DNA of 64,000 nucleotides, taken from positions 15,418,501 to 15,482,500 of the forward strand of contig CM063288.1 of NCBI GenBank assembly GCA_032173965.1. Reading direction: 5' to 3'. Positions 32,701 through 44,572 of this stretch are shown here, in pieces. The position numbers were made by a program, and so were the translations under genes. The first letter of the stretch is position 1; the number at the start of each line of letters is the position of its first letter. The DNA is from Sitta carolinensis. Its lineage: Eukaryota > Chordata > Aves > Passeriformes > Sittidae. The notes below the pieces were generated by a model. It was given only the letters and a program-made list of their open reading frames with translations. It was not told the origin of the DNA and searched no databases.

Positions 32701-35700
32701 GGTGGGGCTGCATCAAGTGGGAGCTCACTGGGCTGGTCTTTCTCGGAACTGAGTGGGCCCCCCTCAGGGAGTTCAGTCCTTTGGGGTTCATCCTCCTTGG
32801 GATGCACAATGTGCTTTTCAGCACAGTGGCTCTTGAGGGCCCGCCGGGAGCGGAAGGCCTCAGGGCACAGGGAGCACCAGAACTGCTCCAGGTTCCGGCA
32901 GCCATCCTCCACATGGGAGGTGATGGTGGTGACACGGGAGCACACAAAGGAGCAGGCGTTGCAGTGCAGCTTCCTCCCTCCAGTCGGTATTTTTCTGAGG
33001 GTTTCCTAGGCTGGGAAGCACCAGCAGCTCCACCTGACTCAGTCCCACCCCCTTGCTGGGGCGGCTCTTCTACCACCTTTGTGCTGTCACCCAGCAGGGA
33101 TTTCTCAGAGGCATGACAGCCTGATGTCTGTGCCCCAGCCAAAGGAATGCCTACTGTTTGTGTTTTATCAGGTAGCAGTTCAGGTTCCCAAGGGCTCTTA
33201 GACTCTTCTGAGCCTCCCTTCTCGCTTTCTGCTGTTTCTGTACCATTATCACCAGGCTGGTCAGCAGGTTGGCACAGTCCAGGTACCTCCTGATTGGTTG
33301 ATTTGAGGATCTTGTTGTTCTTCAGGAGAACTGGGCACTTCTTTAGGAGGTGGGTGTTGAGTCCCCTCTGCTGCTTAAAGCTGGCACCACACTCACAGCA
33401 CACGAGTGGGGCCCGTCGGCTCTGGCAGCTGGCTTTGGAGTGCAGGGACATGGATTTCTCCTTCCGTGTGATGTACGAGCACTTCTCACACTTAAAGACT
33501 TGGCTCTCTGACTGTACTACCAGCATCTGCACTCTGCCCTCCAGCACCAGTGTCTCTGCCTGCTCCTTGTCCTGCTTCCGCAGAGCCTTCAGCTCTGACT
33601 CTGAGCCGCCCCTGGCATTGTCACCAGAGGTGGTCACATCCTCTGGGACAGGCAGGTGGCCCTGTTCAGGTGTCTTCAGCATGCTGAGCCAGGCCTCTGG
33701 CAGCTTGGCTTGGCTGGTCTCTCTCACCTCAGTGTCTGCCACCACCTTGTGGTGGTCTGAGCATGACCCTTCAAGGTGGCCCATGTCCTCCTTTAGAGTG
33801 TCTTTTTCCTGGTTGTCTCCTGACACTATACTGCCCTTCACCACCTTGTCTTCCTGTACATCTACCTCTTCCTCAAAGTCTGGGATGTCTTCAAGTGTAT
33901 TGCCACTGTCCTCCAAGGCAAGGCCATCCTGGGAGCGCAGCATCTCATAGGCTGCAGGAGGCCTCTTGCAGGACAGCATTTCCACACTCTCTGGCTCGGT
34001 CACACAGGCTTGTCCAGTCAAATTTTCCAGGAGAGGGTCAGATGAGACATTCAGAGCCTCCAAATGCAAGGTGCAGCTCTCTGCCACATCTTCAGAAACA
34101 GTGAGCTCAGTAGAGCCTGTGGTAACATTTCCTTGCACACAGTTCTCTTCCAGGGCATTGCCAACAATAGGACAGCTTTGCCCCCCTTGCCCACACTTCT
34201 CTCTCCCTCGATGCTGCTCTCTGGTGGAGCAGCATCCTGCTCAAGGAGGGGGACCATGAACACTTGCTGGTAGCCCTCTTCTCCCTGGGACTCCACCTGG
34301 GATGGCTTCTCCTTCATCCACTGCTCCTTGCCCGTGAGGGGGGAACTGGCATCCACATGCAGGGCTGCACTGAGCTCATAGCCAAAGAGTGCCTCAGATG
34401 AGCTAATCTCCAGCTCCTTGTTGGCATAATTTTCCAGCCAGTCCTTGTCACCAGGAACATAGCCATGAATCTTGCGCTTATGAAAGAAGAGGCTGGTGTT
34501 ACTGAAGGTGCAGTATGAACAGAGGGCACAGCGAAACTCCTTCTGCTTGGTGTGCTTGCAGTTCTCATGGTTCAGCAGGGCCTGCTTGTACTTGGTCTGG
34601 TAGGTGCAGTATTGGCACTGGAAGACAGGCACCTGGTAGTTCTGTGAGTGCTTCGCCTGCATGTGCTTCTGCAGCTCGTACTTGCGCTTGCAGGCGAATC
34701 CGCACACCTCGCAGATCAGACTCTTACCCTGGTGCCGCAGCTTGTGGCTGCTCAGCTGGTCAGCACGGTGACACCGGTACGAGCACTGGTTACACTGGTA
34801 CCTGCAGGGACAAGCAGAACTGGTCAGGCAGCACAAGGAATTGGGGCAGGCTGAGCTTCATCAGGCACACTGAACGCTCTTTCCCCATTCCAGACAAACG
34901 GGGAAGGGGGTACTGTTCGGTCTGCCAGATCTGACCTTTGCAATCCAGACAGCTCTTACCACAGGCAGTTCCTCCCTGCAGCAGACCTTGGCACTGCTGG
35001 TGCTTTAAGTCCCCAGCCTGGGAACTGGAGATAGATTTCTTGAGTATTCCATACAGTGACTGTCAGACACACACACTCTCACATGTGCACGCTGACAGCA
35101 CTTCCAGCATCCCTGGAGGCAGACTAGACCCAAAGGAGGTGATAATCTGAACAGGCCTTGACCCACAAACATCAGCAGAGCAATGAACTCAAGCTCAGAG
35201 TTGCACCTCTGAGGTAATACACCTCCTTGGTGGCAAAGAGACACCAAAAATAGCTTTGCCTTCACAGTACCATACTGTAAGTTCAAACCCCAAATTTCTT
35301 ATGTACCAGAAAGGCCAGGGCAGTTATGAGAATGTCTGGCATGCAGTGCCAGAAGCAGACCCCTGGTGCAGGGTTTGGGGAGCCCTGACTATGCTTCCAG
35401 GCCAGTGGAGCAGGGAGTTTTACCGGAGATCTCCAGTGTGCTTGCGCATGTGGACGTTCAGGTAATGCTTCCACTTGGTGATGTACCCGCACTCAGTGCA
35501 CATGAAGTTCTTGTCGTTGGAGTGGGTCAGCATGTGCTTGGACAGGTAGCTCACATCCCGGCACGTGAAGTCGCAGAGCTCACACTTGTGAGGTTTCTCT
35601 CCTACATGCAACATACAAATGCCTTCATCATGACAGCCAGATAAAGCAACGTGGCAGGGAAACCAGCCCAGCAGGGAGCATGCAAAAACTTCAGCCAAGT

Positions 35701-38700
35701 GATCCTGGGCTGGTAAGACTGGTGGTGGGACCCAGGAACCCTGACCCAGCCCTCCCTGCCCACCCAGAAGCAGGACAAGACACCTTCCCCATCCCAGCTC
35801 AGCTTTTGGGGGGACACTCACCAGTGTGCAACAGCATGTGCCGGATGAGCACCCGCTTGTGCGCTGTGGCGAAGGCACACTCAGTGCACTTGTGGATCTT
35901 CTCGTTGGCATGCATCTTGCCCACATGGTCATGAAACTCCACAGGGTTGAAAGTGGCATAGGGGCAGAAACTGCACTGGAGCTGCTCACTGCCTGGGTGC
36001 CCTTGTTTCTTGTGCTTGCGGAAAACGTGCTTGTTGGAGCAGATGAAGTCACACTGCTGGCAGTGGAAGGCGTAGTGGGTTTTCCGGTGAGCCTCCATGG
36101 CCTCAGCCGTGCCAAAGAGCAGTGAGCAGGCATGGTACTTGCACTCCACCGCCTTGATGCCATGAGCATCCTTGAGGTGACGGACAAACTCCTTCCGGTC
36201 CTCTGCACAGTAGTTGCAGTCCCCATGGAAGCAGCTCAGCCTCTTGGGTTCAGCTTTGTGAGTCTTCAAGTGCTCCTTGAGGGCCTGGCTGAGCCGAAAC
36301 TTCTCCTCACAGACGGGGCAGGAGTAAACATCGGAGTAGAAGTTGGAGATGTCCTCATGCATGCTGGCCATGTGACGGTTGAGGGCATTCTTCTCCACTG
36401 AGCTGTAGTGGCAGAGCGGGCAGCGATGAGCCTTCTCGCCTGTCTCCCGCATCATGTGGATTTTCAGCTTGCTTTTGCTGGTGAAGTACTTGTGGCAGTT
36501 GGGGCACTGCAGGCTGGGGTCAGGGAAGTGCAGGTGGAGGTGCTCTACCAAGTGGGTCCGCTTTTTAAAACACCGCTTGCATTCAGGGCACATGTGGGTT
36601 TTGTAGAGGTACTCAGAGCCTTCTGCAACATCCCCTGGGGGCACAAAGGAGGGTGAGCAGTTAATAGGGAAAAAGATGGAGAGCACAGGCATATGTTCTG
36701 TCCCTGATCCAGTTGTGCCAGGGTGAGGTTTTATACACATGCACAGTCACACAACTGCCACCTACTCAGAGAGACTGTCCCCACCCCAAGCCACCAGCAC
36801 ACTTCAGGTGAGCTCTTTCTAACTCAACACTGGCAAAGCACAGCTTACATCAGGCCAATCCACCTGCCCCTGGTCCCCAAGGCCAGGAAAACCTTTTTTG
36901 TTTTTTTAAACCTGGCAGCATGTGTGAACAGGAAAAGAAAGGACATATTTGCTTAGGCAGAGGTTGGGGGAACAAGTGTACTGGTACATGCAGGAGATGT
37001 GAGGTCACCCACCAACCTGGGTCACATTTCCCTGCCAGCCCTGAGAATGTGGTGCTTGTTCATAAAGCCTGAGCAGCTCCTGGTAAGGCCCTGCATCATA
37101 CCTTTGAAGTGCTGTGCCTGTGACACTCCAACTTTTTTGGGAGCTGCCTTCCCATCCTCTTTGGCCTTAGCTTCACAGAGGCTCTCACCATCCTCCTCTG
37201 GTGACTCATCCCCACTACTGTCCAAGTCCTCTTCTCCAGCTGATGCTTTCTGTCCCTTCAAGCAGTTGTCCCCAGTACCTGTAGACTTTGCTGGCCTGGC
37301 TTCTGCTGTGCTGGCTTTCCAGCCAGGGTGGCAATTACCTGGCTCGTCCTGCCCTTCTGATGCTGTTTGCATGGGGAAAGACAAGAGATCATCATGTTCC
37401 ATGTAAGGGGAAGCCACCCTCACACACATGCAGAAAAACCACTTGGCTAAGATGGAGGGCACAAACCATGCTGCAGGGAGGCAAGAATGCAGGGTTCCCA
37501 GCCCTCCAGCTTCACCCCCGACTCCTCCAGTTGTAACTGGGATGCACTGACACAACCAGCCTCTACAGCACCCACAGGCCCCAACCCCCCACCCAGCCAT
37601 ACCCGATGGCACGATGCAGCACTGATCAAGGCTGTGGGGGTCTGAACTGGGGGGGGTCACCTGTTGTGGGCATCTCAGAAGGGGACTCTGTGGTGTGACC
37701 TTTCCTGTGCTGCCAGAAGAGCTTGGCATTGGCTGTGATGAAGTCGCAGTGGCCACAGTGGAAGGGGAAGTGCGTCCGGTGGTGCTGCTGCATGGCCTGG
37801 CGGCTGGTGAAGAGCAGTGGGCAGGCCCGGCAGGTGCAGGACACGGGGGAGGCTCCATGCAGGTGGCGCAAGTGACTGCGCAGTTGCTTGCGGTCCTCTG
37901 TGGTGAAGTGGCAGCCCCTCTCGGGACAGGGCAGGGCTCCTGATAGGGCACGGTGGGTCTTGAAGTGCTCCTTGAGTTGGCCAGGCTGCAAAAACGCCTC
38001 CTGACAGACAGGGCACAGCATGCACCCAGGAGCAGAGCCCTCCTGTGTGCTGGCTCCGGGCTGCTCTGAGCCCCCGGGGTCACTCTGGCCCTCACTGGCA
38101 GAAGCCAACAGTGCCCCTGGGAGTTCCAGGTGCTCTGGCGGGGGCAGCAGCAGGCACTGGTGCTGGGACAGCAGGGAGGCCTCTGAGAAGCTCTGGCCAC
38201 ACCTCTCACAGAAGTACAGCTCCACCACTTTGACCAGAACCTCTGCAGAGAGCAAGGGACGAGCGTTAGAAGGAGCTTTTTCCAGGCCCAGAGCTTGGTG
38301 GTTCAGTTCCAGCTCTGGACAAGGAGAATAAATCCCTCTTGCCCAAATTACTTTTGGGAACCACATCCCCTGTAAGAGGGGGAATATCACCACCCAGGTG
38401 GCCACGGTAACCAGTTCTTGTCCCTCTGCACCTTTGAAGCATGCAGAGATGAGAGGCTGGCCTGGCCCCATTCCTGTTAGGATGTACCCACACTGGACCC
38501 AAGTGGGAAGCATGCTGGGGGGTAGCAGTTCAGGTAGACATCTCTGCCTGGTGCCTACTGACAGCCTGGAGCAACCCCCTCACGTAGCATGCAACTCCCA
38601 CAGCCACCCTCCCCAATCACACACCCAGCTGGTGCTGTCTTGCTCAATGGAGGCATGAGACTCATGACGCAGGATCAGAGATCTGAGGGCACCTGGGACA

Positions 38701-39055
38701 GGGACCCTGGCCAGACCTCCCTAGCTCTGCTGACTGGAGTGGGGCCCATTCTGTGCTCCCGGCACCCCATACCTGCAGCACTGGCTGTGTTGCTCAGTGT
38801 CACATTGCCAGCCACTGCCTCGATGAATATTTCCACATTGCTTCCTTCAGCGTGAGCCCCTTCCCCAGGCATAGATGCCTCTGCCAGCAGCAAGTCCTGG
38901 CTGGCAGCCAGCGGAGGTGTCCCAGCCTGACCAGTGCTGGCCACACCAGGGCTTCCCACAGCTCCCACCTCTCCCGGTGTGGGTAAAAGCAGCTCCGAGC
39001 ACAGGCTCTCCATATCCCTGCTGGCACCCTCTGTTACAGTCACTGCTACGCTCAT
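29732..39055 (-). CDS. ZNF142: ZNF142, multi-C2H2 zinc-finger protein (two frame breaks)
   Basis: Eight coding exons on the minus strand: 38773-39055 (ATG at 39055), 37661-38242, 37102-37362, 35822-36634, 35424-35601, 31587-34801, 30591-30696, 29732-30231 (TGA at 29732). The N-terminus (MESLCSELLLPTP) and the C-terminus (QGVGKDPSIHTVHLH) match ZNF142 as I recall it. I count about forty C2H2 or C2H2-like fingers in clusters, separated by acidic linkers. The human gene is linked to a neurodevelopmental disorder, and the protein is thought to be a nuclear regulator. The 3.2-kb exon uses three successive frames: breaks lie between 34140 and 34200 and between 32970 and 33008. Exons sum to 5938 nt; two missing bases would give 5940 nt, 1979 aa. 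All other junctions are phase-consistent. Confidence 0.95.
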
Positions 39056-39369
39056 TGCCACCAGACACTGCCTTGGTGCTGGGCTGGATGACCTCTCAAT
39101 CTGAAACAGAAGAAAGCACTTTAAATGAGGGACATGTCAGAGCCCAAGAGGGTTTTGGGGAGCTGCCTTTGGTGCCAATCTCGAGGCAGGGTATTTCAAT
39201 GCTGGCTCCTTTCTGCTGTGCCCCTAGCAGGCCACTGGCAAGCCCTCTGTCACGTAGTAGAGAAGAGTGCAAGGACACCTGTACCTTCTCCCTGAGCCCA
39301 ACACCCAGGGCTTGCTCCCTGGGTCCAGCTGGGCCGACCCCCAAGCCCACCCTCAGAGCTATGCCCAGT

Positions 39370-39850
39370 CTCCAGCCAGCAGGTACCCCGGCGAGTCCCG
39401 CCGGGCCAGGCTCCCCCCAGCCCCTCGCCTTTCACCCTGGGCTGCCCCCCGCTCCCTCACCCCAGGCTGTTCCCGGCCCTCCCAGCCCTTCGCTCCTCAC
39501 CCCAAGCTGTCCCGCGTGCTCCCAGCCTCTCGCCCCTTACCCGGGGCTGTCACCGAAGTCCCCTCAGCCCGGGCTGTCCCCGCCGCCCCGGGTCCCGCTG
39601 CCCCGGCACATCTCGCTGGTGGTGCCGGCGGCGAGAGCGCCGCCCTTTGTGCCTCTCGCGCAGCCGCTCTGCCCGGCCGGCCGGCCCCGCTCTATGGTGC
39701 GGCCGGAAGCGGCGCGGCGGCAGCGGAAGCGGCGCGGCGCAGGTGAGCGGTGGCTGCGGCACCGGCGGGAGCGGGGCGAGAGCGGCGCGGGATCCTCCGC
39801 GGAGCGGCCGGGGCTGGGCCTCTCCTGCGGGGCAGGCCGGTGTAGATCCA
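39370..39850. promoter_or_regulatory. CpG-rich divergent promoter of ZNF142 and BCS1L
   Basis: The GC-rich block lies between ZNF142 exon 38773-39100 (minus; acceptor at 39101) and the BCS1L first exon. Two copies of CGGAAGCGGCGCGGC, with ETS-type GGAAG cores, lie at about 39704-39718 and 39724-39738. A strong donor GCGCAG|GTGAGC ends a probable noncoding BCS1L exon at 39742. Confidence 0.75.
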
Positions 39851-40543
39851 GGCCTTTTGCAGGGGAGGGTGGGGCTCTTGGAGTGGGGGGGCTGCTGGAC
39901 CCTGCCCATGGGACGCTGTGCCCTGGTAGGAAGGTCACGCATTATTCTAGTGGAGGTGGGATTCTGTACCTGAGAGAGCAGAGCGTGTCTGTGTGTCTGG
40001 TGGGGAAGGCTCCCCCTCGTTCCCAGTACATGGCAGACCTGCCGAGGGAAGTAGAGAAGCTTCAGGCCCCCGGAGCATACGGCTATATCCTAGGCATGGA
40101 GGTGTGCCTTCTACCACCGTTGTGTGCCCGTTCTCAGTAGCAAAGGCCCGGCTCTTGGCTCAGCCTGGGGATGTGCTTCAGCTTTTTCAAATGATAAACC
40201 TTAAATAATTTCGTTGCTCATGATTTCTGGCTGTACAAAGAATAAAACCCTGTAAATCTCTAGCCTTGTCTTGACTGAAGAAGCTACAGATGCTCCCGTG
40301 CTTCTTCAAGAGCCTCTTGGCTGCCTCCTGCTTTTCTCACCCAGTGAGCAGAGAAGGAGAAGGTTCCTGCAGCCAGCAGGAACACTTGGTAATAAGCACA
40401 AATGTGGGAAATCCAAATGTGCCAGGCAGCCCTTCACCTTGAGGCCTTGCCACGATAAAGGGCAGGGAACTGTGGGTGATCTGTTGTGTTCCTTGCTACC
40501 GTTCAGTCTTTCCTCATAGGTTCGTTGCTGGAGTGCAGAAACA

Positions 40544-40567
40544 ATGCTGTGGAAAGGAGCTGCCTAA
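40544..40567 (+). CDS. Short upstream ORF before BCS1L
   Basis: ATG at 40544 encodes seven residues (MLWKGAA) and stops at 40565-40567, nine bases before the BCS1L ATG. A likely acceptor (TTTCCTCATAG) ends at 40519, so this ORF should lie in the mature leader. Confidence 0.5.
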   Translation: MLWKGAA

Positions 40568-40576
40568 CCTCCCACA

Positions 40577-41841
40577 ATGCCACTTTCTGACTTTGTCTTA
40601 GCACTGAAGGACAACCCGTATTTTGGGGCTGGGTTTGGCCTCGTTGGGGTGGGCACGGTCCTGGCAGCAGCCCGTAAGGGGGCCCAGTTTGGTCTGGTGG
40701 CTTTCAGGCGCCACTATATGATCACCTTGGAGGTGCCCAGCAAGGATAAGAGCTACCAATGGCTGCTGAACTGGGTCTCTCACCATGCCAAGCATACACA
40801 GCACCTCAGTGTTGAGACGTCGTACCTGCAGCATGAAAGCGGGCGTGTCACCACCAAGTTCGACTTTGTCCCCAGCCTCGGGAATCATTTCATCTGGTAA
40901 GGAAGGCTAGGGGAAAGCACTTTGGGAATTGAGCCTCACTTTAGCAAACTGGGGTGTCTGGAGAGGCAGTGGAGAGGATCCTGCCTCCTCTCTGGGTCTG
41001 GCTTAGGGCAGGAGATGAAGAGTAGCAAGAGCAGCCTGTGCTCAGCAGTGTGAAATGATTTCTTTTCATGAGATGAGTGTTCTTGATGCATGAACCAGGT
41101 GAGGCGCAGCTGAGTGGTGCTGGATCACTGTACACCCGTCTTCCTGCCCCAGGTACCGCAAGAAGTGGATTCGCATTGAGCGCAGCAGGGAGACGCAGAT
41201 GCTTGACCTCAACACAGGCACCCCCTGGGAGTCTGTCACCTTCACTGCACTGGGCACTGACCGGGAGATCTTCTTCAATATCCTTCAGGAAGGTCTGTAG
41301 GGAAAGTGCGTGGGGGTCCTTCTGGGAACAGCCTACTCCCTGGAGATGCCCAGGGAGATCCTCTTCCCTGTCAGCTGTCCCCTCTGCCTCTCTCTACAGC
41401 CCGGGAGCTGGCGCTGCAGCAGCAGGAGGGTGAGGACGATCATGTACACGGCTGTGGGGGCAGAGTGGCGTCAGTTCGGCTTCCCCCGCCGGCGGCGGCC
41501 CCTCAGCTCTGTGGTGCTAGAGGAAGGTGTGTCAGAGAGGCTGGTGCAGGACGTGAAGGAGTTCATCAACAACCCCAAGTGGTACAGTGAAAGAGGCAAG
41601 GCTCTGGTGTGGTGTGCTCTGTACAGTGTGGGCTGGTGTCACTATCTGCTCATACAGGTGGGGAGTCGTGATGGTTCGTTTATGGACCTCAGAGTGCAAA
41701 AAGGCAAACAGCAGGGGACACTTCAGCAGTTCAGTCACAACAGTGCACTTTTATTGGGTGCTAACAACACAGTTGTGGGAGAGAGGAAGAAAGAGAGAGA
41801 AAGAAAAGAAAGAAGGGAAGGAGGGAGGGAGGGAGGAAGGA

Positions 41842-41881
<40 letters not shown>

Positions 41882-44572
41882 AGGTGAGGGTGGGATATAG
41901 CTACTGACGGATAAGATGAAATCCTCATGGTCCTCAGCCAATACACACGTCTTCCTTCTGTGGGGAGATCTTTCTCTTGAAGACAGTTAATTTAGAAAGT
42001 CTCTTTATAGTCCTTTTCAGAACGAGAGGCAACTGGCTAAAAGGTGGGGAAATCTCACAGCCATTGTCTTGAGGCCTGTTGTTTTGTGAAACGGGACAGA
42101 TGTACAGGAACAAAGTACAGGACAGGTAATTCCTTTTCAGTTCATAGCAGTAATTGCCTGGCATAATCAACTGTGAACCTGTACTATCAGTTCTTCAGCA
42201 AGCACACACTTGGACACTTGGCAAAGCATCCCACCTCAGCCAGGCCAGAAGTTCTGTGCAAAAGTCCTTTGGGGTTTTTGGGGTCTTAGTTTCTGTTCTC
42301 GCAATGGTTGTGAGGCAGATGAGGGATCTTCAGCCCGAGTCTCACAGGTGAGGAGGATGCTCATGGTCCTCTCTGGAATTGGCTGTGGAGAGATTTTTCC
42401 CTGCTGCTTACCTTCCCCAGGTGTATTCTCTTTGTGTCCTCAGCACAGCTTGGAGGGAGGGAACACAGAAATCCAGGTGGTTATCCTAAAAGAACACTCT
42501 CTTCTTAGGGATCCCCTACCGAAGAGGCTATCTGCTTTATGGTCCTCCTGGATGTGGGAAAAGCAGCTTCATGTGAGTATTGTCAACTCCCTGCTCTGAG
42601 CTACAGCAGTCTTGGATGAGAGGGTGTGGATAAGTTTGGGTTTGGAATACAGGAGTGGGCTGTGCCTTATGTGTCATCCCTATTGTAAGCATTTGCATTG
42701 CTGGCACTGTGACAGGTCAGGGTGACAAGCCCTTTGTGCCCTTGCTTTGCACAGTGCTGCATGGTTTGGGTGGGCTGAACAGGGGCTTCTGCCTGCCCCT
42801 CAGATCTGATCCTTGCTGGGAAAGGACCCCTCTGCCTTCTCCCTTACTGCTAAGGGGAGAAATCTGATTTTTCCTTGACTGCGGGCCTTCGCACTGTGAT
42901 TCACCCTTGTGGTTTGTGTCCTTTCCAGCACAGCCCTGGCTGGGGAACTGGAGTACAGTATCTGCCTTCTGAGCCTCAGTGACCACAGCCTCTCTGATGA
43001 CCGGCTCAATCACCTCCTGAGTGTAGCACCGCAGCAGAGCATCATCCTGCTGGAGGATGTGGACGCTGCCTTTGTCAGCCGGGACCTCGCTGCTGAGAGT
43101 GAGCACTGCCCCTGTTCCTATGCCAGCAGCAGGAGGGAGGCTACGTGGTTGTACTGGGAACATGTTTGGACTCTGGGCTGCTCAACTGCGCCAGCAGAGA
43201 CCAGGAGTGGGGGAATCTCTCAGGCCTCAGGGCACAAACTAGAACTTGTCCGGTTTTGGCTAGGCTGTAAAAGGGAATCCTTCATCCTCAGGCAAAGGCC
43301 CTTCTCCTGCCCAGCTACTTTAAGAATGAGGGAGAAGGTGGCTTTCCTTCTCATTCTCTGTGTTCTCATGGGTGTGGGCAGAGGAGGTGAATGTGCTGCC
43401 AGTCAGACAGAGGGTCAGCGTCCAAGCAAGGAGTGGGGAGCTTGGCATAAGCCTCCAGTGATAGGAAGGTGGCCCACACAAGGTTCGTGGCCAGCGGCTA
43501 CAATCTCAGACACCTCTGTTCTCAGACCCGGCTGTGTACCAAGGCATGGGGCGCCTGACCTTCAGCGGTCTCCTCAATGCGCTGGATGGTGTGGCCTCCA
43601 CAGAAGCCAGGATTGTCTTCATGACCACCAACTATGTGGACAGGTCAGAGCTGCCCCTGGAAGGGACTGGGGTGGGTAGCACGGGAAAATCTTGCTCCCT
43701 TTTGTTGGGCTTTATTTATTGAATCCTTCAGCATGAAGACTAGGGCATTCAGATTTCCCACATCCTTCCTTGGGATGCAGATCCTTTGGTTGCTGATCAG
43801 GATCCCTTTTGCTGGAGCCTCAGATGCCTACTTGCTGTTCAGAACATGGTTGTGTCCTTCAGGAGTGGCACCACCTTCCTTGCCCGTGGGGAGCTGCAAC
43901 TTTTGGGGTTGTGTCCATGCTGTGAGTGAAGCACTGGCCCCATGTGCAGCCCATTGGGTTGGTGGGGTGCAGCCTGGGCTCACGGTGCCTGGACAGCTGC
44001 TGTGCAGTGGTAGGTTTGGTTCACTCCAGACCGAGCTGGCCTAGGGGTTTGTTCAGAGCTTGTTCATGGGACAGAGAGATTGGCAAAGCTGTTTCCCAGG
44101 TCATTCCTGTCCTCCTTCCTCAGCTCTCTCTTTTCTTTTCGAGTTGATTTCCCCCCTCAGTCTCCCCAAGGATGAATCTGTTTCCCCCCTTTTCCATTGC
44201 ACAGTGCATGGCACTTTGCAGAGAGGACAGGGCTAGTGTGGACAGGGGCTTCCTGCAGGACCCACCCTGAACAGATGCTTTGATCAGGTTTCCCGGCCTC
44301 ACCCTTCGTCTCTTGACAGGCTGGACCCAGCCCTGGTGCGTCCTGGCCGTGTGGATCTGAAGCAGTACGTGGGCCACTGCTCCCGCTGGCAGCTCGCCTG
44401 CATGTTCCAGCGCTTCTACCCCGAGCAGCCCCCGGATGCAGCCCAGCACTTCGCTGAGCAGGCGCTGGCAGTCTCCAAACACATCAGCGCTGCCCAGGTG
44501 CAAGGCCACTTCATGCTTTACAAGACGGACCCTGAAGGAGCCACTTCAAACATAAGCTCCAGCCTGCTGTGA
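40577..44572 (+). CDS. BCS1L: BCS1L, mitochondrial complex III assembly AAA ATPase (one frame break)
   Basis: Seven coding exons: 40577-40896, 41153-41292, 41400-41595, 42509-42572, 42929-43098, 43526-43643, 44320-44572. The start [20 protein letters not shown] carries the inner-membrane segment and internal targeting region typical of BCS1. Walker A is [10 protein letters not shown] (exon 4), Walker B is LLEDVDAAF (exon 5), and the arginine-rich AAA end [10 protein letters not shown] is in exon 7. BCS1L inserts the Rieske iron-sulfur protein into complex III. Exons sum to 1261 nt, one more than 1260, which would give 419 aa, the human length. The extra base lies in exon 3 near 41424-41440, where QQQEG and the homologous TIMYTAVG are in different frames. 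The exon 3 donor is GC (AGAG|GCAAGG), the only one compatible with phase. Confidence 0.95.
41659..42120 (-). mobile_element. LTR-like element in BCS1L intron 3, antisense
   Basis: Read on the minus strand, this stretch has TATAAAGAG, a long CT-rich tract, AATAAAAG, and an end ...CATCACGACTCCCCA. That is the U3-TATA-R-polyA-U5 order of a retroviral LTR. On the plus strand it starts 63 bp after the GC donor of exon 3. The end nearest 42120 is approximate. TACAGG occurs at both edges (41653-41658 and about 42103-42121), but the duplication is not clean. Confidence 0.6.
41778..41884 (+). repeat. (GAAA)n/(GGGA)n/(GA)n purine microsatellite
   Basis: About 105 bp of almost pure purine: GAAA units, a GGGA block at 41819-41838, then GAAA and GA. 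It falls inside the LTR-like element. Confidence 0.9.

Noticed and set aside
31737..33950. Several plus-strand open frames of 130-260 codons antisense to the large ZNF142 exon
   Set aside because: They are shadows of the strongly biased zinc-finger coding strand, whose C2H2 pattern is unmistakable on the minus strand.
33000..34200. Possible hidden introns to explain the frame changes in ZNF142
   Set aside because: No donor/acceptor pair with a realistic length and branch region connects the frames without removing conserved sequence. The exon-length remainder of exactly two bases fits two single-base losses better.
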